Assembly: GCA_024645155.1 (NCBI GenBank)
Contig: JAHEGF010000166.1
Coordinates: forward strand, 1 to 7,271
Reading direction: 5' to 3'
DNA from: Phyllobacteriaceae bacterium
GTDB taxonomy: Bacteria; Pseudomonadota; Alphaproteobacteria; Rhizobiales; Rhizobiaceae
DNA: 7,271 bases
Shown: positions 5,314 to 7,271 of the stretch, one piece after another
How positions within the stretch are numbered: the first letter of the stretch is position 1
Layout: each line of letters opens with the position of its first letter
Notes under the pieces: model-generated
The model's database searches: none
The model's input: the letters and a program-made list of their open reading frames with translations, nothing else
What the model was told of the DNA's origin: nothing
Position numbers and translations under genes: made by a program

Positions 5314-6420
5314 ATGGACATGACACACGTTGATCTGCAGGTGCTCGGCATCGAATCGAGCTGCGACGAAACATCGGCCGCGGTTGTCCGTCTGCACGGA
5401 TACGGACCCCCGGAAATCCTGTCGAACATCGTATTCAGCCAAATCGATGAGCACAGTGCCTTTGGCGGTGTCGTGCCGGAAATCGCCGCACGGGCCCACA
5501 CGGAGCGCCTCGACGGAATCATCAAGTCGGCGCTCGATGAATCGGGTCTTGGACTTGCAGCAATGGATGCGGTTGCCGTTACCTCGGGGCCTGGTCTTGT
5601 TGGCGGCCTGATCGCCGGCCTGATGACGGCCAAGGCAATCGCGGCTGCTACCGGCAAACCGCTTTTTGCCATCAATCATCTGGAGGGCCATGCGCTGTCG
5701 CCGCGCCTGGCGGGCAAAGCCGAATTCCCCTACGTGCTGCTTCTGGTTTCCGGCGGGCACACGCAGATAGTTGTGGTCAAGGGTGTGGGTGACTACGAGC
5801 GCTGGGGATCGACGCTTGACGATGCCCTGGGCGAAGCGTTCGACAAAACCGCCAAGTTGCTGGCGCTTGGTTATCCCGGTGGTCCGCAGGTGGAAATCAT
5901 GGCGGCGGATGGCGTTTCCGGTTGTTTCAACCTGCCGCGGCCACTGCGCGGAGAACCCGGATGCGATTTCTCGTTTTCCGGCCTGAAGACAGCCGTGCGG
6001 CAAAATGCCGAGGCTGCCGCACCCCTTTCGCAACAGGATGTTGCAAACCTGTGCCGCGCATTTCAGGAAGCCGTTACCGAAACCCTGGCCGAGCGTGTCG
6101 GAAATGCGCTTGGACGTTTCCGCGACGACTACCCGGATCTCGCCAATGCGGCGCTGGTGGTTGCCGGTGGCGTCGCTGCAAACGCAGCGATCCGCGGAAC
6201 GCTCAAGGATGTTGCCGAACACCATTCGATGCATCTCATCGCACCACCGCCGGAACTGTGTTCCGATAACGCGGCGATGATTGCCTGGGCGGCGATTGAG
6301 CGCATCAGGTCCGGCATAGAACCGGGGGACGGGCTTGCGGCTGCACCGCGTGCGCGCTGGCCGCTTGATGAACAAGCGGCTCCAATGCTTGGTTCGGGCA
6401 AGCGGGGGGCAAAGGCATGA
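5314..6420 (+). CDS. tsaD: tRNA N6-adenosine threonylcarbamoyltransferase TsaD
   Basis: TsaD transfers the threonylcarbamoyl group from threonylcarbamoyl-AMP to A37 of ANN-decoding tRNAs (t6A), acting in the cytoplasm with TsaB and TsaE, whose genes are not in this window. The 368-residue protein is full length. Motifs of the Kae1/TsaD ASKHA fold are in order: LGIESSCDETSAAV (11-24), PEIAARAHTERL (55-66), INHLEGHALSPRL (120-132) with metal ligands H122 and H126, VSGGHTQ (145-151), GEAFDKTAKLLALGYPGGP (173-191), FSFSGLKTAV (219-228), AGGVAAN (284-290) and the C-terminal SDNAAMIAW (317-325) with D318, another expected metal ligand. ATG 5314 is preferred; an in-frame ATG at 5320 would remove two residues, and upstream ribosome-binding complementarity (around AGAGCGG, 5298-5304) is weak but better spaced for 5314. 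The older name was gcp/ygjD, annotated as O-sialoglycoprotein endopeptidase. Its stop overlaps the gpsA start. Confidence 0.98.
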   Translation: MDMTHVDLQVLGIESSCDETSAAVVRLHGYGPPEILSNIVFSQIDEHSAFGGVVPEIAARAHTERLDGIIKSALDESGLGLAAMDAVAVTSGPGLVGGLIAGLMTAKAIAAATGKPLFAINHLEGHALSPRLAGKAEFPYVLLLVSGGHTQIVVVKGVGDYERWGSTLDDALGEAFDKTAKLLALGYPGGPQVEIMAADGVSGCFNLPRPLRGEPGCDFSFSGLKTAVRQNAEAAAPLSQQDVANLCRAFQEAVTETLAERVGNALGRFRDDYPDLANAALVVAGGVAANAAIRGTLKDVAEHHSMHLIAPPPELCSDNAAMIAWAAIERIRSGIEPGDGLAAAPRARWPLDEQAAPMLGSGKRGAKA

Positions 6421-7271
6421 CCGAAAGGCCGATCGCAATTCTTGGAGGAGGCGCATGGGGGACAGCACTGGCAGCCACCATTAGAATGGCCGGGCGGGAT
6501 GTCCGGCTCTGGGCGCGAAATGGTGACGTCGCGCAATCCATTACCGAAAAGAAACGCAACAATGACTATCTGCCCGGCATTGATCTGCCGCAGGGGATCA
6601 AGGCGACATCGGAAATGGCCGAAGTGCTTGACGGCGCGGAATGCATTCTGGCCGTTGTTCCGGCGCAGACACTGCGCACCGTGCTGACCACACACGCGGG
6701 GTTGTTTCGACGCGGGTCACCGGTCGTGTTGTGCGCCAAGGGCATTGAACGCACCACCGGGCTCTTGATGTCGCAAGTGACGCACCAATGCCTTCCGGAT
6801 ATTCCGGAGACCGAAATCGGGGCCTTGTCGGGACCAAGTTTTGCAACTGACGTTGCCAGGGGTCTGCCTACGGCTGTCACCGTTGCCGCCGGGAACCCGA
6901 AGCTCGCCCAGGCGCTTGCAGGACTATTATCGGGACCGGCTTTCCGGTGTTACTCGACAACGGATCTGACCGGCGTCGAAGTTGGCGGGGCCTTGAAGAA
7001 TGTACTGGCCATTGCCGCGGGAGCGGTCGATGGAGCGGGACTTGGCGCCAGTGCAATTGCGGCAATGGTAACGCGCGGCTTTGTTGAGTTGCGGCGTATA
7101 GGCGCCGGGCTTGGTGCTCGGCCCGAAACAATGATGGGGCTGTCCGGGCTCGGCGACCTGATCCTGACCTGCTCGTCAGAGCAATCACGCAACTATGCCT
7201 ACGGTCTGGCGCTGGGCCGCGGCCAGAATCTCGAAGGGTTGGCATTGGCGGAAGGCGCGGCAACGGCGGCG
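6417..7271 (+). CDS. gpsA: NAD(P)H-dependent glycerol-3-phosphate dehydrogenase, 3' end outside window
   Basis: GpsA reduces dihydroxyacetone phosphate to sn-glycerol-3-phosphate, the backbone precursor of phospholipids, in the cytoplasm. The first 285 codons are present and the frame is open at the right edge; the family is usually about 320-340 residues, so roughly 40-50 codons are missing. The Rossmann nucleotide motif is ILGGGAWGTALA (8-19), with GxGxxG intact but Gly where Ala is commoner at the second position. Other motifs are VLCAKGIE (104-111, K108), LSGPSFA (137-143), GGALKNVLAIAAG (190-202) with the expected catalytic lysine K194, GLSGLGDLILTC (241-252) and QSRN (256-259) with the conserved R258. 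The ATG overlaps the tsaD TGA as ATGA, with a G-rich ribosome site (GGGGGG, 6404-6409) seven bases upstream, so the pair is very likely cotranscribed and coupled. Confidence 0.97.
   Translation, partial: MTERPIAILGGGAWGTALAATIRMAGRDVRLWARNGDVAQSITEKKRNNDYLPGIDLPQGIKATSEMAEVLDGAECILAVVPAQTLRTVLTTHAGLFRRGSPVVLCAKGIERTTGLLMSQVTHQCLPDIPETEIGALSGPSFATDVARGLPTAVTVAAGNPKLAQALAGLLSGPAFRCYSTTDLTGVEVGGALKNVLAIAAGAVDGAGLGASAIAAMVTRGFVELRRIGAGLGARPETMMGLSGLGDLILTCSSEQSRNYAYGLALGRGQNLEGLALAEGAATAA

Noticed and set aside
5234..5374. N-terminal extension of HemC to 5374 (356 residues)
   Set aside because: The extra 47 residues look nothing like the family and would overlap the tsaD start. ATG 5233 has a good ribosome site and gives the canonical N-terminus.
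5287..6468. 393-codon minus-strand open frame opposite tsaD
   Set aside because: It is antisense to the clearly real tsaD over nearly its whole length. The translation is Arg/His/Gly-rich with no recognisable motif, as expected for a shadow frame in GC-rich DNA.
1..7271. A novel defence, mobile or secondary-metabolism system
   Set aside because: Every long stretch is accounted for by conserved housekeeping genes. There are no inverted terminal repeats, transposase, integrase, CRISPR repeats or tRNA-associated attachment sites.

Overview
The window looks like ordinary chromosomal core sequence from an alphaproteobacterium, most likely of the order Hyphomicrobiales (Rhizobiales). The evidence is GC-rich coding sequence, with third-position GC bias producing long antisense shadow frames, and the gene order terB-like / hemY / mic60-like / hemD / hemC facing tsaD / gpsA. 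I recognise that arrangement from rhizobia, mesorhizobia and relatives, but I cannot name a genus from sequence alone.

Layout, left to right. Positions 1-323 (minus) hold the N-terminal 107 codons of a TerB-like protein that runs off the left edge. A 122-bp intergenic gap (324-445) follows, with a small hairpin and a pair of near-identical short repeats. From 446 to 5233 there is a four-gene minus-strand block, transcribed hemC -> hemD -> mic60-like -> hemY. HemC and HemD make uroporphyrinogen III from porphobilinogen. The mic60-like gene encodes a single-span membrane protein with a coiled coil and a C-terminal mitofilin-like region. HemY is a two-span membrane protein with a TPR-like helical domain. 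An 80-bp divergent region (5234-5313) separates hemC from the plus-strand pair tsaD (complete) and gpsA (285 codons, cut by the right edge).

How the genes work together. HemC and HemD are consecutive enzymes and are translationally coupled: the hemC stop codon touches the hemD start codon. HemY and the Mic60-like protein are membrane-anchored and occupy the place that hemX-hemY have in the enterobacterial hemCDXY operon. TsaD (tRNA t6A synthesis) and GpsA (glycerol-3-phosphate for phospholipids) overlap by four bases and are probably cotranscribed, but belong to unrelated housekeeping pathways.

No mobile element, CRISPR array, tRNA/rRNA gene or defence system is visible, and I found no convincing new system. 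The points that deserve a second look are the Mic60-like gene inside the heme operon, a 10-base word shared by the two larger minus-strand intergenic gaps, a local GC dip confined to the second half of hemD, and short conserved-looking motifs at the end of the disordered HemY tail.
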